Below are positions 34,049 through 43,163 of a stretch of DNA of 64,000 bases, one piece after another. This DNA comes from Bradyrhizobium sp. JYMT SZCCT0428 (GTDB taxonomy: Bacteria > Pseudomonadota > Alphaproteobacteria > Rhizobiales > Xanthobacteraceae): NCBI RefSeq assembly GCF_018131075.1, contig NZ_JAFCLS010000023.1, forward strand, positions 62,001 to 126,000, given 5' to 3'. Below the pieces are notes generated by a model. The model worked only from the letters and a program-made list of their open reading frames with translations, had not been told where the DNA came from and did not search any database. The position numbers were made by a program, and so were the translations under genes. Numbering within the stretch: position 1 is the first letter of the stretch; every line of letters starts with the position of its first letter.

Positions 34049-35164
34049 CTATCGCGCCGAGCCCACCGTGTCAGCCATCTTGGCCCCGCGCAGGCCCAGG
34101 GGTTTGGGCTTTCCGGTTGTCGTGTCGTAGATCGTCTGATGCTCCATCTCGGCATTTAGCTCGGCGCCCAGCAGTATCGCAATTGCGGAGATCCAGAGCC
34201 ACGTCATGAATCCGATAGCCGCGCCAAGCGAACCGTAGGTTTCATTGAAAGTCCCGAAATTAGCTGCGTAAAAGGAGAACAGTGCGGAGGCAGCAATCCA
34301 AAGAAACGTAGCTGCTGCGCTGCCCCAAGTGATCCATCGCCAGCGTGGTGCCGCGCGGCTGGGTCCGAAGCGGTAGATGAGGGAGAGGCCGATCGCGAGT
34401 GCTAAAAACATAGCGGGCCAGCGCCCAATCAGGATCAGGAGATCGACGGCTTTCGACAGGCCGAGATATTCCAGCGTAACAGGAATGACGACGACTGCGC
34501 CCAGCGCCGACAGGACGAACGCGATCCCTGCCACCGTGAACCCCAACGACATCGCGTTAAGTTTTAGGAAGCCGCGCATTTCCGGTTCGCCGTACACGAT
34601 GTTGAGCGTGTCAAACAGTGCCTTCATCGCGGCGTTCGCGCTCCATAGCGATACGATTAAACTTATCGCCAAAGTGAAACCGAGCGTCTGGCTTCCTTTT
34701 GATCCGACCCGCGTCAGCTGTTCGCGAACCACATCAACCGCGCCGCCCGGGAAGAAGCCCGAGACTTCGTCAAGATGTTTCGCGATACTAGCTGGATCGG
34801 AAAAAAGTCCGTAGATGGCGACGAGGGCCGCGAGCGCGGGAAATATTGCGAGGATGCTGTAGTAGGTCGTGCCTGCCGCGAGCGCGAGAATGCGGTGGTC
34901 GCTTATGTTCCCGTACACGCGCCAGAGGATGTCCGTCCATCCTTTCGCGGGGATGTCCGACGGCGATGCCGCGTCCCGACCGCGGTCACCGTCTTCGGCC
35001 GCGAACCCGGCGGGGGATTCAGGGCGGCTTTCTTTCGGCTGCAAGGATAGCTTCGCGCCTTTCGCGGGAGCCGCGCGATCTATCATGAAAGCTACGGCCA
35101 GAAGTCCGAGAGTTGCGGCAATATCCCAGCCTCCTAGTCCACGCTCACCTTTTATCTTGCTCAT
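34049..35164 (-). CDS. YihY/BrkB-family inner-membrane protein
   Basis: 371 residues with six membrane helices after a charged N-terminal cytosolic domain of about 85 residues. Family marks are 'ALAAGTTYYSILAIFPALAALVA', the 'SGFFPGGAVDVV' loop, 'SLWSANAAMKALFDTLNIVYGE' and 'ETYGSLGAAIGFMTWLWISAIAILLGAELNAE'. It was once thought to be RNase BN; members are now regarded as membrane proteins of unclear function. A second member occurs at 56864-57760. An EcfG-like promoter lies 19 bases upstream of the start. Confidence 0.92.
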   Translation of the reverse strand: MSKIKGERGLGGWDIAATLGLLAVAFMIDRAAPAKGAKLSLQPKESRPESPAGFAAEDGDRGRDAASPSDIPAKGWTDILWRVYGNISDHRILALAAGTTYYSILAIFPALAALVAIYGLFSDPASIAKHLDEVSGFFPGGAVDVVREQLTRVGSKGSQTLGFTLAISLIVSLWSANAAMKALFDTLNIVYGEPEMRGFLKLNAMSLGFTVAGIAFVLSALGAVVVIPVTLEYLGLSKAVDLLILIGRWPAMFLALAIGLSLIYRFGPSRAAPRWRWITWGSAAATFLWIAASALFSFYAANFGTFNETYGSLGAAIGFMTWLWISAIAILLGAELNAEMEHQTIYDTTTGKPKPLGLRGAKMADTVGSAR

Positions 35165-35182
35165 GAGTATCTCTTCGAAGGT

Positions 35183-35208
35183 AATGGCGCTGAGCGATCA
35201 TGAGTTCC
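35183..35208 (-). promoter_or_regulatory. EcfG-like promoter for BrkB gene (GGAAC-N17-CATT)
   Basis: On the minus strand GGAAC (complement of 35204-35208) is followed after 17 bases by CATT (complement of 35183-35186). One base differs from the consensus -10. Orientation and distance fit the gene starting at 35164. Confidence 0.42.
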
Positions 35209-35671
35209 TTTTAGGGAGAGGCGACCGGACTCGATCGCTTTTAAATACCCTGCGGTCATCCTGTCCGGGTCGACTGCGACATGTACACGCGAAGTTCCGG
35301 GGCCAGTTCGACAAGGCATCGGCCAGGGATCTCGCTGCTATCGAGATGCCGTCGGCGGCGGGAAAAATCTACTCGGTGCGCACGCTTTTTCCCGCGGCAG
35401 AACCGATAACTTGCGCGCGGACGGGCCTTATGAAACACGAATGCAAACTGCCAAAAACTTGTGATTGACGGTCCGCTGGCCGCCTGCATCGTCATCAGCA
35501 ACCCTGAATAAATCGAGTGGTCAATCGCCATTCAGAACGACGGCTTCGCAAATCTCGTTTGCGGCTCCAACTTCACGCTCGAAGATGATTAAGAAAGGCG
35601 CGTCCAACTGGTATCTCGAAGCCTAGGAAGCGAAGCACCTAAGGCTCGTTGAGGCCGTCTTGTGAGGTCGC
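35209..35671. other. Intergenic, no supported gene
   Basis: A 199-residue plus-strand frame (34869-35468) runs antisense into the BrkB gene and is a shadow. Near 35505-35592 a short frame ends 'LVCGSNFTLEDD', but it has no start signal. Nothing else is evident. Confidence 0.3.
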
Positions 35672-36388
35672 TTACCCCGCCAGTCGCTTTGACGAGATTT
35701 CGAGCAGTGTGCCCATCGCCGCCTGGCCTTCCGGGGCGGCTTCACCACTTTCGAGACTGAACAGTAGCGCACGGATGTCGCCGGCCACGGCAAAGCACCC
35801 TGCCTGCGAAAGCACCTCCGGAGTGAAGCCGCCGGTCATCACGCCGGCCGCCTTTGTACCGGCCTCAAGGCCTGCCTCGGCGTCATATGGCGTGTCGCCG
35901 ATCATAACCGCTTGGGAGGCGGGCACGCCCAGTTTGCCGAGTGCATGGCCGACCAGCCGCGGATCAGGCTTGCCGTGTTTCACGTCATCGCCGCAGGCTG
36001 TCCCCGCGATGAATTCATGTGCATTGATGAGCGAAAGATAGCGCTTGAAGGAAAGGCCCTTGCAGTCGGTTGCGAGCGCCACCTTCCCGCCGCGGGCGGT
36101 CAGCGCGCTGAAAACATCCCGCACGCCTTCGAACGGCTTGACGCTATCAAGGTAAGAGCTCTCGTAGATCGCGCCTTGTTCTTGAAGAATTGCTCCTCTT
36201 TCCTTCTCCGCGGCGTCCGGTACCATAAGCTGGAGCGTCTGGTCGCCGTCGAGTCCGGAGTAGAGCTTTAGCGTTTGATAGGGCACGCGGTAGCCATGGC
36301 GCTCCAAAGCATCCTGCAAACTGCGGAGATTCTGCGGGACGCTGTCGACGAGCGTCCCTTCTACGTCGAATATGAAACCGGCAAACAT
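35672..36388 (-). CDS. HAD-superfamily hydrolase
   Basis: 238 residues from ATG 36388. Haloacid-dehalogenase-type phosphatase with a helical cap. Motif I is 'FIFDVEGTLVDS', giving D-x-E in place of the usual D-x-D. Motif II is in 'VALATDCKG', the Lys is in 'HGKPDPR' and motif IV in 'MIGDTPYDAEAG'. The first Asp is the nucleophile; the second normally protonates the leaving group, so Glu here may alter rate or specificity. Phosphoglycolate phosphatase-like by length. Substrate unknown. An ATG at 36427 would lengthen it. Confidence 0.88.
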   Translation of the reverse strand: MFAGFIFDVEGTLVDSVPQNLRSLQDALERHGYRVPYQTLKLYSGLDGDQTLQLMVPDAAEKERGAILQEQGAIYESSYLDSVKPFEGVRDVFSALTARGGKVALATDCKGLSFKRYLSLINAHEFIAGTACGDDVKHGKPDPRLVGHALGKLGVPASQAVMIGDTPYDAEAGLEAGTKAAGVMTGGFTPEVLSQAGCFAVAGDIRALLFSLESGEAAPEGQAAMGTLLEISSKRLAG

Positions 36389-36524
36389 TACGCACTCCCA
36401 GCAGAAGTCGTACAACAACTTGAACAATTCGTCATTTATATGAGAGTTCCAATCGCGCTGCCTTGCTGTGGTACGCGCGGCGCGGTTGTTTACTGAGTGA
36501 ATCCCGTGCAGGCGCTGGAACCGA

Positions 36525-39221
36525 TCAGGCCGCGCGTTTGGAAATCGTCTTGAGGCGGGCCATCGCGTCCAGCGGAGATCGCTCCGCCTCGCAGTAATCG
36601 GACCAGGCCTTCGACTTTTTCAGAAGCCCAGGCACAGTATGAATCGTATATTTGGTGGGATCCAGACCGCGCTTTACCAGCGCCCATACCACTGGCATGG
36701 AAACCGGCGCGTTCGGGCGGCTTCGGGGAGACAGAGGAGCCACGGCCGTCGAGAACTGGTCGTTCCGAAGGTAGTCAAGAAAAATCTTGCCCGTTCGCTT
36801 CGCCTTGCTCATGTTGATTAGATAGCGCTCCGGACTGTCGTCTGCCATTTGACCGCAAACATCCCGGGCGAACTGCTTCGCTTCGGCCCAGGTCAGCCTC
36901 TGTCCCTTTTTTGGACGCGCGAGCGGCGTCACGACATGCAAACCCTTGCCACCCGTCGTCTTGCAGAAGGAGACGAGGCCGAGGTCGGATAGGCGGTCGC
37001 GCATCTCATTTGCCGCGTCGATGACGATATTGAACTCGACGTCTGGCGCGGGATCAAGATCGAAGACGAGGCGGCCGGGCAGGGCCGGGTCGCCCGGTTG
37101 GTTATTCCAGGGGTGCAGCTCGACGCCGGCGCTCTGCGCCACCGCGGCCAGCCCTTCCATCCGATCGATTTGCACATAAGGTTTGCGATCGCCGGACACT
37201 GAGACTTCTTCGAGAAGGTTGGACCCGCCCTTCATCGAATGTCGCTGAAAGAAGCGTTGTCCGCCGATGCCATCGGGGGCCCTGATGATCGAGCAGGGCC
37301 GGCCCTTGAGGTGCCCCATCATCCATGTGCCGACATCCTCGAAATAGCGCGCGAGGTCTAGCTTGGTGACGGCGCCCTCGCCCTCGTCGGGCCACAGCAC
37401 CTTGTCGGGACGGCTCAGAGCAACCCCCATCACGACGCCGTCGCTGGAAGCCGCCGATAAAGGTCTGGCGCGGGCGGCAGTTCGCTTCGGTACGGGTTTC
37501 GCTATATCGGTGGTGTTCGAGGGAGCCGGCCGCTCGGCTTCGACCTCTCTCGCGGGTTTGTCCTGACGCAGGCCTTTGAACGACGCCTGGCGGATCATAC
37601 CGGCGCCGGTGAATCCCGCAAACTCGATCTCTGCGACGAGCTTCGGCTGAAGCCAATGCACGCCTGCTTTCTTGCGGGGGGCGCCCTTGCCACCGAAGGG
37701 GCTCTTTTCCGAAGCGGCGGCCTTGAGCGCGGGGATCAAACCCGAAACCTTATCGGCTCCAAAGCCGGTTCCGATATTGCCGACATAGACCAGATGGTCG
37801 CCACGGTACACCCCCGCCATCATCGACTTGAACTGGCTTCCGTTGGTGTTCCACCCACCGATGACAACCTCGTGCCCGGCTCGGCATTTGGCTTTGGTCC
37901 AGTTATCGCTACGTCCGGAAGCGTACCGTGCGCCGGCTTGTTTCGATACAATGCCTTCCAGGGACATCCGGCAAGCCGATTTGAGGACGGCGTCTCCGCC
38001 ACGCTCGAAATGCTCGACGTATCGGATTTCTACCTGATCTTTGCCATAGGCTTTTTCAAGCAGCCGCTTAAGAGAGTGCTTTCGGTCCGAGAGCCGTTGC
38101 GTCCGCAAGTCCTCGCCTTCGAGAAAGAGAATATCGAAGGCAAAAAAGACCAGATCATCGCTCTTCCCCTCTGACAAGGCTGCCTGGAGCCCCGCGAAAT
38201 CCGGGGAGCCACGATGATCCAGGGCGACGATCTCTCCGTCGATCAGGCAATCCGATAGGTTTCTTGCGGCCGTCGAGATGGCTGGGCCGAATTTGGCAGT
38301 CCAATCGAGGCCCTTTCGCGTTTTCAGAGTGACGTCACCGTCCTCAACGCGCATCTGGATGCGATAGCCGTCGAACTTAATCTCATGGACCCAGTCGCCG
38401 CCGGCGGGTGGCCGTTCCACGGACTTGCACAGTTGCGGCGCTACAAAAAGCGGCATGCCTGCGTCTGAGGAAATGCGTTTCTTCTTAGAAGCCTTCTTGG
38501 TCGAGGACCGCTTCGAACGGGCTGCAAGCGGCTGCGCCCGCTTCTTGGTCGACGACGCATTGGACGCGGCGCGATGGGACGTCCATTCGGCCTTCGCCGA
38601 CGCCCTCGATCTACTTCCGGTAATGAAAGCTTTCGGTCCGCGGCCTTTGCCGCCGGCGATGTCGTCCATCGGGCGGCCGGACGCCACAGATGCATCCTCG
38701 TCCAGGATCCTGTTCTTCTTTCCCTCTCGCGCGAACGCATCCCGGTGCTTAATCAACAGCCAGTTGTTACGCTTCTCGCCTTCCCGCCTGCGCATCCGGG
38801 TGAGGATCCAGCCTCCCTGGAGCTTCTCGCCTTCCAAGGTGAAATCCAGCTTGCCCTTTCGGAAAGCTCTTTGCGGATCGTCGCACCTCCAGAATCCGCG
38901 ATCCCACACCATCACCGTTCCGCCGCCGTATTGGCCTTTCGGAATCGTACCTTCGAAGTCGCCGTAGTCCAGCGGATGATCTTCGACCTCCACTGCAAGT
39001 CGCTTGTCGTGCGGGTCGAGCGAGGGACCCTTGGTGACGGCCCATGATTTGAAGACCCCCTCGAGCTCCAATCGAAGGTCGTAGTGCAGGTGGGACGCCG
39101 CGTGCTTCTGGATGACGAAACGGAGACCCTTCGTCGCCTTGACCTTCTCAACCCCACTCGGCTCGGCCGTTTTCGAAAAATCCCGCTTGGCACGGTATTT
39201 CGCGAGCAGTTTCTTCACCAT
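36525..39221 (-). CDS. ligD: Multifunctional DNA ligase D (phosphoesterase-ligase-polymerase)
   Basis: 898 residues in the order used by Pseudomonas and rhizobia. A 3'-phosphoesterase domain (about 35-160, 'HYDLRLELEG' and 'PKGQYGGGTVMVWD') comes first, then a Lys-rich linker. The ATP-dependent ligase domain (about 260-560) has the nucleophile Lys282 in 'IKFDGYR' and 'CLIDGEIVA'. The polymerase/primase domain (about 610-890) has 'LVFDLDPAP' and 'KTTGGKGLH'. With Ku it carries out non-homologous end joining. It is divergent from a stand-alone ligase gene across 70 bases. Confidence 0.97.
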   Translation of the reverse strand: MVKKLLAKYRAKRDFSKTAEPSGVEKVKATKGLRFVIQKHAASHLHYDLRLELEGVFKSWAVTKGPSLDPHDKRLAVEVEDHPLDYGDFEGTIPKGQYGGGTVMVWDRGFWRCDDPQRAFRKGKLDFTLEGEKLQGGWILTRMRRREGEKRNNWLLIKHRDAFAREGKKNRILDEDASVASGRPMDDIAGGKGRGPKAFITGSRSRASAKAEWTSHRAASNASSTKKRAQPLAARSKRSSTKKASKKKRISSDAGMPLFVAPQLCKSVERPPAGGDWVHEIKFDGYRIQMRVEDGDVTLKTRKGLDWTAKFGPAISTAARNLSDCLIDGEIVALDHRGSPDFAGLQAALSEGKSDDLVFFAFDILFLEGEDLRTQRLSDRKHSLKRLLEKAYGKDQVEIRYVEHFERGGDAVLKSACRMSLEGIVSKQAGARYASGRSDNWTKAKCRAGHEVVIGGWNTNGSQFKSMMAGVYRGDHLVYVGNIGTGFGADKVSGLIPALKAAASEKSPFGGKGAPRKKAGVHWLQPKLVAEIEFAGFTGAGMIRQASFKGLRQDKPAREVEAERPAPSNTTDIAKPVPKRTAARARPLSAASSDGVVMGVALSRPDKVLWPDEGEGAVTKLDLARYFEDVGTWMMGHLKGRPCSIIRAPDGIGGQRFFQRHSMKGGSNLLEEVSVSGDRKPYVQIDRMEGLAAVAQSAGVELHPWNNQPGDPALPGRLVFDLDPAPDVEFNIVIDAANEMRDRLSDLGLVSFCKTTGGKGLHVVTPLARPKKGQRLTWAEAKQFARDVCGQMADDSPERYLINMSKAKRTGKIFLDYLRNDQFSTAVAPLSPRSRPNAPVSMPVVWALVKRGLDPTKYTIHTVPGLLKKSKAWSDYCEAERSPLDAMARLKTISKRAA

Positions 39222-39241
39222 TCAACACCTCGCAACGTACT

Positions 39242-39274
39242 GGAACTGAAAGTTCCTGGCTCAGTTAAAGTTCC
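39242..39274. promoter_or_regulatory. Overlapping GGAAC boxes between ligD and ligC-type gene
   Basis: Toward the ligase gene: GGAAC 39242-39246, 16 bases, AGTT 39263-39266. Toward ligD: GGAAC (complement of 39270-39274), 17 bases, CTTT (complement of 39249-39252). Each -10 has one mismatch to CGTT. GGAACTGAAAGTTCC around 39242-39256 is also a dyad. Probably a divergent stress promoter. Confidence 0.42.
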
Positions 39275-39291
39275 TGTTACTGGAGGTCAGA

Positions 39292-40407
39292 ATGACGCCG
39301 CGTCGCGGCAAAAGGGACGAAGCGATCCAAGGCCCACGGCCGGAAACGCAAGGCGGCTTGAAGAAGACCTTCGCCTCTCGCCCGGCGATGGAAGCGCGTC
39401 CGGTCGATGAGATCCCGGAAGGCTCGGAGTGGCAGTATGAGCCCAAGTGGGACGGATTCCGCTGCATCCTGACGCGAGATGGCAACGCGGTCGCAATGCT
39501 GTCGAAATCCGGTCAGGACCTCAGCCGGTACTTTCCTGAGATCGTATCCGCCGCGCTGTCCCTGCGTGCGAAGAACTTCGTGCTGGACGGTGAACTCGTC
39601 GTGCCTGTCGGAGGCCAGTTTTCGTTCGACGACCTTCTACAGCGCATTCATCCCGCTGCAAGCCGTGTCAAGAAATTGGCCGAAGCGACACCGGCGTTGT
39701 ATCTTGCGTTCGACCTGTTGAAGGAAGGAACGAGAGAACTTGCGACCGAGCTGCTGTCCAAGCGCCGCGGGCTTCTAGAAAAGTTTGCCGACCGCCAGTT
39801 TCCGAAAGCGGTGCTTTTTCGTCTTTCGCCCGCCAGCAGCCAGTTGAAGGAAGCGGAGCGCTGGCTCATGGCGGCAGGTGGCGGCAGCGACGGTGTGATC
39901 GCAAAACGTCTCGATCTCGCGTATCAGGCTGGCAATCGCGAAGGCATGCAGAAGATAAAGAAATACCGAAGTGCCGACTGCGTCATCGGCGGTTTCCGCT
40001 ACGCCGAGAAAAGGCAGGCGGGCCGCAAGGTCGTCGGCTCCGTACTGTTGGGGCTCTATAATGGCGACGGACTGCTTCATCACGTCGGCTTCTCGTCCGG
40101 CATCAAAGCCAGAGACAAGGTCTCGTTGACCGACAAACTAGAGGAAGTCCAGCAAAAACAAAGCTTCACGGGAAATGCACCGGGCGGTCCCAGTCGATGG
40201 TCGACAAAACGATCATCCGAGTGGACGCCGGTGAAGCCCAAATACGTCGTCGAAGTGTCCTATGATCACTTCACCGGGGAGCGGTTTCGACATGGCACGT
40301 CTATCCTTAGGTGGCGCCCCGACAAACGGCCAAGTCAATGCACCATGGATCAGGTCAAGCAGAAGGTGGCCCGAAGGTTCATTAGCGACATCCTCACGAA
40401 GACCTGA
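39292..40407 (+). CDS. ATP-dependent DNA ligase, LigC type (first copy)
   Basis: 371 residues. Nucleotidyltransferase domain with motif I 'YEPKWDGFRCI' (Lys52), motif III 'FVLDGELVVPV', 'LYLAFDLL', motif IV 'SDGVIAKRLDLAYQ' and motif V 'KIKKYRSADCVIGGF', then an OB domain ('VGSVLLGLYNGDGLLHHVGF' to 'YVVEVSYDHFTGERFRHGT'). It lacks phosphoesterase and polymerase domains. It seals nicks in stress-related repair, probably in base excision or as backup end joining. It faces away from ligD and shares its promoter region. Confidence 0.93.
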   Translation: MTPRRGKRDEAIQGPRPETQGGLKKTFASRPAMEARPVDEIPEGSEWQYEPKWDGFRCILTRDGNAVAMLSKSGQDLSRYFPEIVSAALSLRAKNFVLDGELVVPVGGQFSFDDLLQRIHPAASRVKKLAEATPALYLAFDLLKEGTRELATELLSKRRGLLEKFADRQFPKAVLFRLSPASSQLKEAERWLMAAGGGSDGVIAKRLDLAYQAGNREGMQKIKKYRSADCVIGGFRYAEKRQAGRKVVGSVLLGLYNGDGLLHHVGFSSGIKARDKVSLTDKLEEVQQKQSFTGNAPGGPSRWSTKRSSEWTPVKPKYVVEVSYDHFTGERFRHGTSILRWRPDKRPSQCTMDQVKQKVARRFISDILTKT

Positions 40408-40675
40408 AAAACGACACTGCCGCTCGCTCTAGGAAAAAAACGGGAATTCGTGAAAAAAGCAAAGGAAATTTTCACCGCTTTAGGCCTGTCATTCAAGGTA
40501 AAAAGACCTGCGACACAACCTTTCGGGATAGCATTGGATCTCTCAAAGGCTGGTGCCGAAGCTAGTTTTAGCTCACCGGAACATCACTCGCACACTGCAG
40601 CGTTGCGCGTACTGCGAACCGCTTGGTCCAGCCCTGCGGCGACATCGGCAAGCAGGACAGATCCAAGAAGTTTCA

Positions 40676-41581
40676 TTATTTGCTAAGAACGCGGCCCAAC
40701 ATCCGGCGCAGGGTTATCGCATTTTTAGGGGCATGAGCGTCATTGTCATTATTGAAATACACCCACGCGCGTTTCGCCCCACTGGCCTTGATCCGCTCCG
40801 CCCATACCGCAAGCTCGGCCTTTGAGTAGTCGTGCCGATACCAACGCTTGGGACCGTGCAGCCGGACGTAAATCTCATTGGCTGTCCGGACGAGTTCATC
40901 GGGGAGGCGCGGGCCGCTGCAGGAACAGAAGACGATCCCCGCCTCCCGGAAGGCGCTATAAACCTCTTCATTCCACCAGCTGGCGTGCCGGAATTCCACG
41001 ACGTTGCGGCGCGTGGGATCGAGCTGACTGACGATATCACGCAGCCGGGTCTTAGTGTAGCGATAGCTCGGCGGAAGCTGAAACAGGAAGCATCCCATGC
41101 GTTCGCCCAATATGTCGGCGATCATTCCAAAATCCTTCACGAGCGTCTTCGTGCCTTTAAACCTCTTGATGTGAGTGATGTGCTCGCTAACCTTGACCGT
41201 GTAGACGAACTTTCTTTTCCCCGGCTGGCGCCTCCATGCCTGAACACCGGCAACCGTCGGCCATGAGTAGAAGGAGGCATTGATCTCTACGGTGTCGAGG
41301 CTCTTCAGGTAATGTGGGAACCAGTCGCTCTGCGGCACACCTTCATAAAATGAATCGCGCCATTTCCAGTAACGCCAGCCCGAGCATCCTACAAAAACCT
41401 TTTGCTTATGCTCGGCAATCGTCCTCGCGATATTTGTTTCGCTCTTCAGGCGGGCGGCATGCATCTTTGCGGCGCGTTTGACATTGTCCTCACGCTGCTT
41501 TTGGCGGCGAAGCCGACGCCGTTCGCGGCGCTCTTCGAGCGTCGGTTCGGTCCATTGAGCTGGTGTTTTTGCGCGCGGCAT
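40676..41581 (-). CDS. DUF72-domain protein
   Basis: 301 residues with a TIM-barrel DUF72 domain from about residue 65. Marks are 'GCSGWRYWKWRDSFYEGVP' at the N-terminal strand, 'LDTVEINASFYSWP', 'FVYTVKVSEHITH', 'GCFLFQLPPSYRY' and 'VVEFRHASWW'. A Lys/Arg-rich N-terminal tail (residues 10-50) is extra. The biochemical role of the family is unsettled; iron-sulphur or nuclease roles have been suggested. Upstream, GGAAC and CGTT occur with 18 bases between (41602-41628, minus strand), one more than ideal. Confidence 0.9.
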   Translation of the reverse strand: MPRAKTPAQWTEPTLEERRERRRLRRQKQREDNVKRAAKMHAARLKSETNIARTIAEHKQKVFVGCSGWRYWKWRDSFYEGVPQSDWFPHYLKSLDTVEINASFYSWPTVAGVQAWRRQPGKRKFVYTVKVSEHITHIKRFKGTKTLVKDFGMIADILGERMGCFLFQLPPSYRYTKTRLRDIVSQLDPTRRNVVEFRHASWWNEEVYSAFREAGIVFCSCSGPRLPDELVRTANEIYVRLHGPKRWYRHDYSKAELAVWAERIKASGAKRAWVYFNNDNDAHAPKNAITLRRMLGRVLSK

Positions 41582-41675
41582 ACTTCTCTTCCCGCTTCGT
41601 TAACGTCCCAACAGCGGTGCGGAGTTCCAAGCAATGCGGGAGATTTTGTATGCGTTTGCAACGGAAGGGCTTTTA

Positions 41676-42581
41676 ATGCAATTCGATGTTCTCATCGTCG
41701 GCGGCGGACCCGCCGGATTAAGTGCCGCGCTGATCCTGGGAAGGTGCCACCGGAAGGCGCTGCTCTGCGATGAGGGCCGCCAGCGGAATCTGAGCTCGCA
41801 CGCCATCCACGGCCTGCTCGGACGGGAAGGCCGGTCCCCGTCGGATTTCCTAGACGAGGCGCTGGAGGAACTCTCCCGCTACAAATCCGTCGAGGTACGC
41901 GGGACGCGGGTAACCGATATCGTTCCTGCGGGCGAGGCCTTTAAGTTCGTCTGCGCGGACGGGACGCAGGGTGCGGCTTCGAAGGTACTGCTTGCGACCG
42001 GGCTCGTCGACGAGCTCCCCGAACTCGCCGGGCTCGAGCCCCTTTACGGGGTTTCCGTGCATCACTGTCTCTACTGCGACGGTTTCGAATATGCAGGGAA
42101 GCCGGTGGCCGCCTATGGCAAGGGCGATAAGGGCGCAGAGCTGGCCATTATGATGAAGCACTGGATGTCTGATGTGGTTGCCTGCAGCGACGGCACGGAT
42201 GTCAGCGCGAAAACGATCAGGAAGCTTGAAAAATACAAAATTCCGCTGCGCGCTGAGCCGATCCGGTCTCTTGAAGGCGCGGACGGGGAGCTTAAGAGAA
42301 TAGTATTTGAGAGCGGGCCGGAACTCCCCCGGGCGGGTTTTTTCTTTTCGACGGGCTGCCATCAGGCGTCGGACCTGTCCAAGCGTCTAGGCTGCAAACG
42401 TAATGACAAAGGAGGCGTGATGATTGATCCTGCCACTGAGGCAAGCAGCGTTCGCGGCGTCTATGTCGCGGGTGACGTGTCGCGTGACGTCCTTCTTGTC
42501 GCGGTCGCCATCGCGGAAGGAGCTCAGGCGGCCGTCGCGATAAACAAGGCATTCCTGATGCGAGACGGATTTTGTGAATAG
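41676..42581 (+). CDS. Thioredoxin-reductase-like FAD/NAD(P) oxidoreductase
   Basis: 301 residues from ATG 41676 with GGAAGGG upstream. FAD-binding 'LIVGGGPAGLSAALILGR' at the N-terminus, redox pair Cys-x-x-Cys in 'VHHCLYCDGFEY' near residue 135, and C-terminal 'RGVYVAGDVSRDV', which contacts FAD. The NAD(P)-binding middle is short and lacks a clear GxGxxG (reads 'AYGKGDKGAELA'). Such proteins include redox enzymes of disulphide-forming natural products as well as reductases. The partner is unknown. Confidence 0.88.
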   Translation: MQFDVLIVGGGPAGLSAALILGRCHRKALLCDEGRQRNLSSHAIHGLLGREGRSPSDFLDEALEELSRYKSVEVRGTRVTDIVPAGEAFKFVCADGTQGAASKVLLATGLVDELPELAGLEPLYGVSVHHCLYCDGFEYAGKPVAAYGKGDKGAELAIMMKHWMSDVVACSDGTDVSAKTIRKLEKYKIPLRAEPIRSLEGADGELKRIVFESGPELPRAGFFFSTGCHQASDLSKRLGCKRNDKGGVMIDPATEASSVRGVYVAGDVSRDVLLVAVAIAEGAQAAVAINKAFLMRDGFCE

Positions 42582-42586
42582 TGGTC

Positions 42587-42781
42587 CTAGCTTTCCGCTT
42601 CTTTCTCCGCCTTCGGAAACCAGCGCAAAATTCCGAGCGCGTTGATCACAAGGAGAATCACGTTCTGAATCACGAGGGATGCCTTGGTCTCCAGCCAACC
42701 GTCGACCATCCATGCGATGGATGCAACGATGAAAATCATGAAACCGGCGACGGTGACGCGTGCGCTCAGATTGGCTGCCAC
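42587..42781 (-). CDS. Small membrane protein, two helices
   Basis: 64 residues from a GTG with two hydrophobic helices (VAGFMIFIVASIAWMVDGWL and VIQNVILLVINALGILRWF). An open frame upstream encodes 'NIRAVTTVLAASLV' in register, which looks like the true N-terminus, but no start codon is found there, so a base may be missing near 42815-42830. Inner-membrane, function unknown. Ends five bases after the convergent oxidoreductase stop. Confidence 0.6.
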   Translation of the reverse strand: MAANLSARVTVAGFMIFIVASIAWMVDGWLETKASLVIQNVILLVINALGILRWFPKAEKEAES

Positions 42782-42842
42782 GAGGGAAGCGGCAAGGACC
42801 GTTGTAACTGCGCGAATGTTCTCAGGATCATAAGCTCATCCA

Positions 42843-43163
42843 TCACAGCCGCCTGATTTCTTGGGCGCGGATGACAACCTCATCTTGGGAGAGTTCGCGC
42901 TCCAGCCTTTCGCGCAGGGTCTGCCAGTAGCTACTATCGATTTCTTCCACCATGACTTCGACAACAGCAATGCTGTCCTTCTCTGTCCCGCCGCCGCTCC
43001 GCCACAGGCCCTGTCCCGGCGCGCGCAAGAAGCTGGTCGCGCCGCCGAACCTATCTGTCAGCTCTTTGAGAAAGCCGTCGAACCAGTCCTTACCGATCGG
43101 CTGTCCCTTGCCGGTCTCTGTTGGAAGCAGGATCTCCACAAGATGAGAAGTGCCGGGGCTCAT
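42843..43163 (-). CDS. Hypothetical cytosolic protein, 106 aa
   Basis: 'SHLVEILLPTETGKGQPIGKDW' and 'FLKELTDRFGGATSFLRAPGQGLWRSGG' lead to 'EKDSIAVVEVMVEEIDSSYW' and a helical end. The alternating strands and helix look like a small alpha/beta domain. Its start overlaps the stop of the isochorismatase-like gene (ATGA), so both are co-transcribed. Family not recognised. Confidence 0.72.
   Translation of the reverse strand: MSPGTSHLVEILLPTETGKGQPIGKDWFDGFLKELTDRFGGATSFLRAPGQGLWRSGGGTEKDSIAVVEVMVEEIDSSYWQTLRERLERELSQDEVVIRAQEIRRL

Noticed and set aside
38425..38967. 180-aa plus-strand frame inside ligD
   Set aside because: Antisense of the Lys-rich linker and phosphoesterase domain; no independent features.
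39234..39256. GGAAC-N14-CGTT upstream of ligD
   Set aside because: A 14-base spacer is too short for EcfG; the CTTT alternative at 17 bases was preferred.
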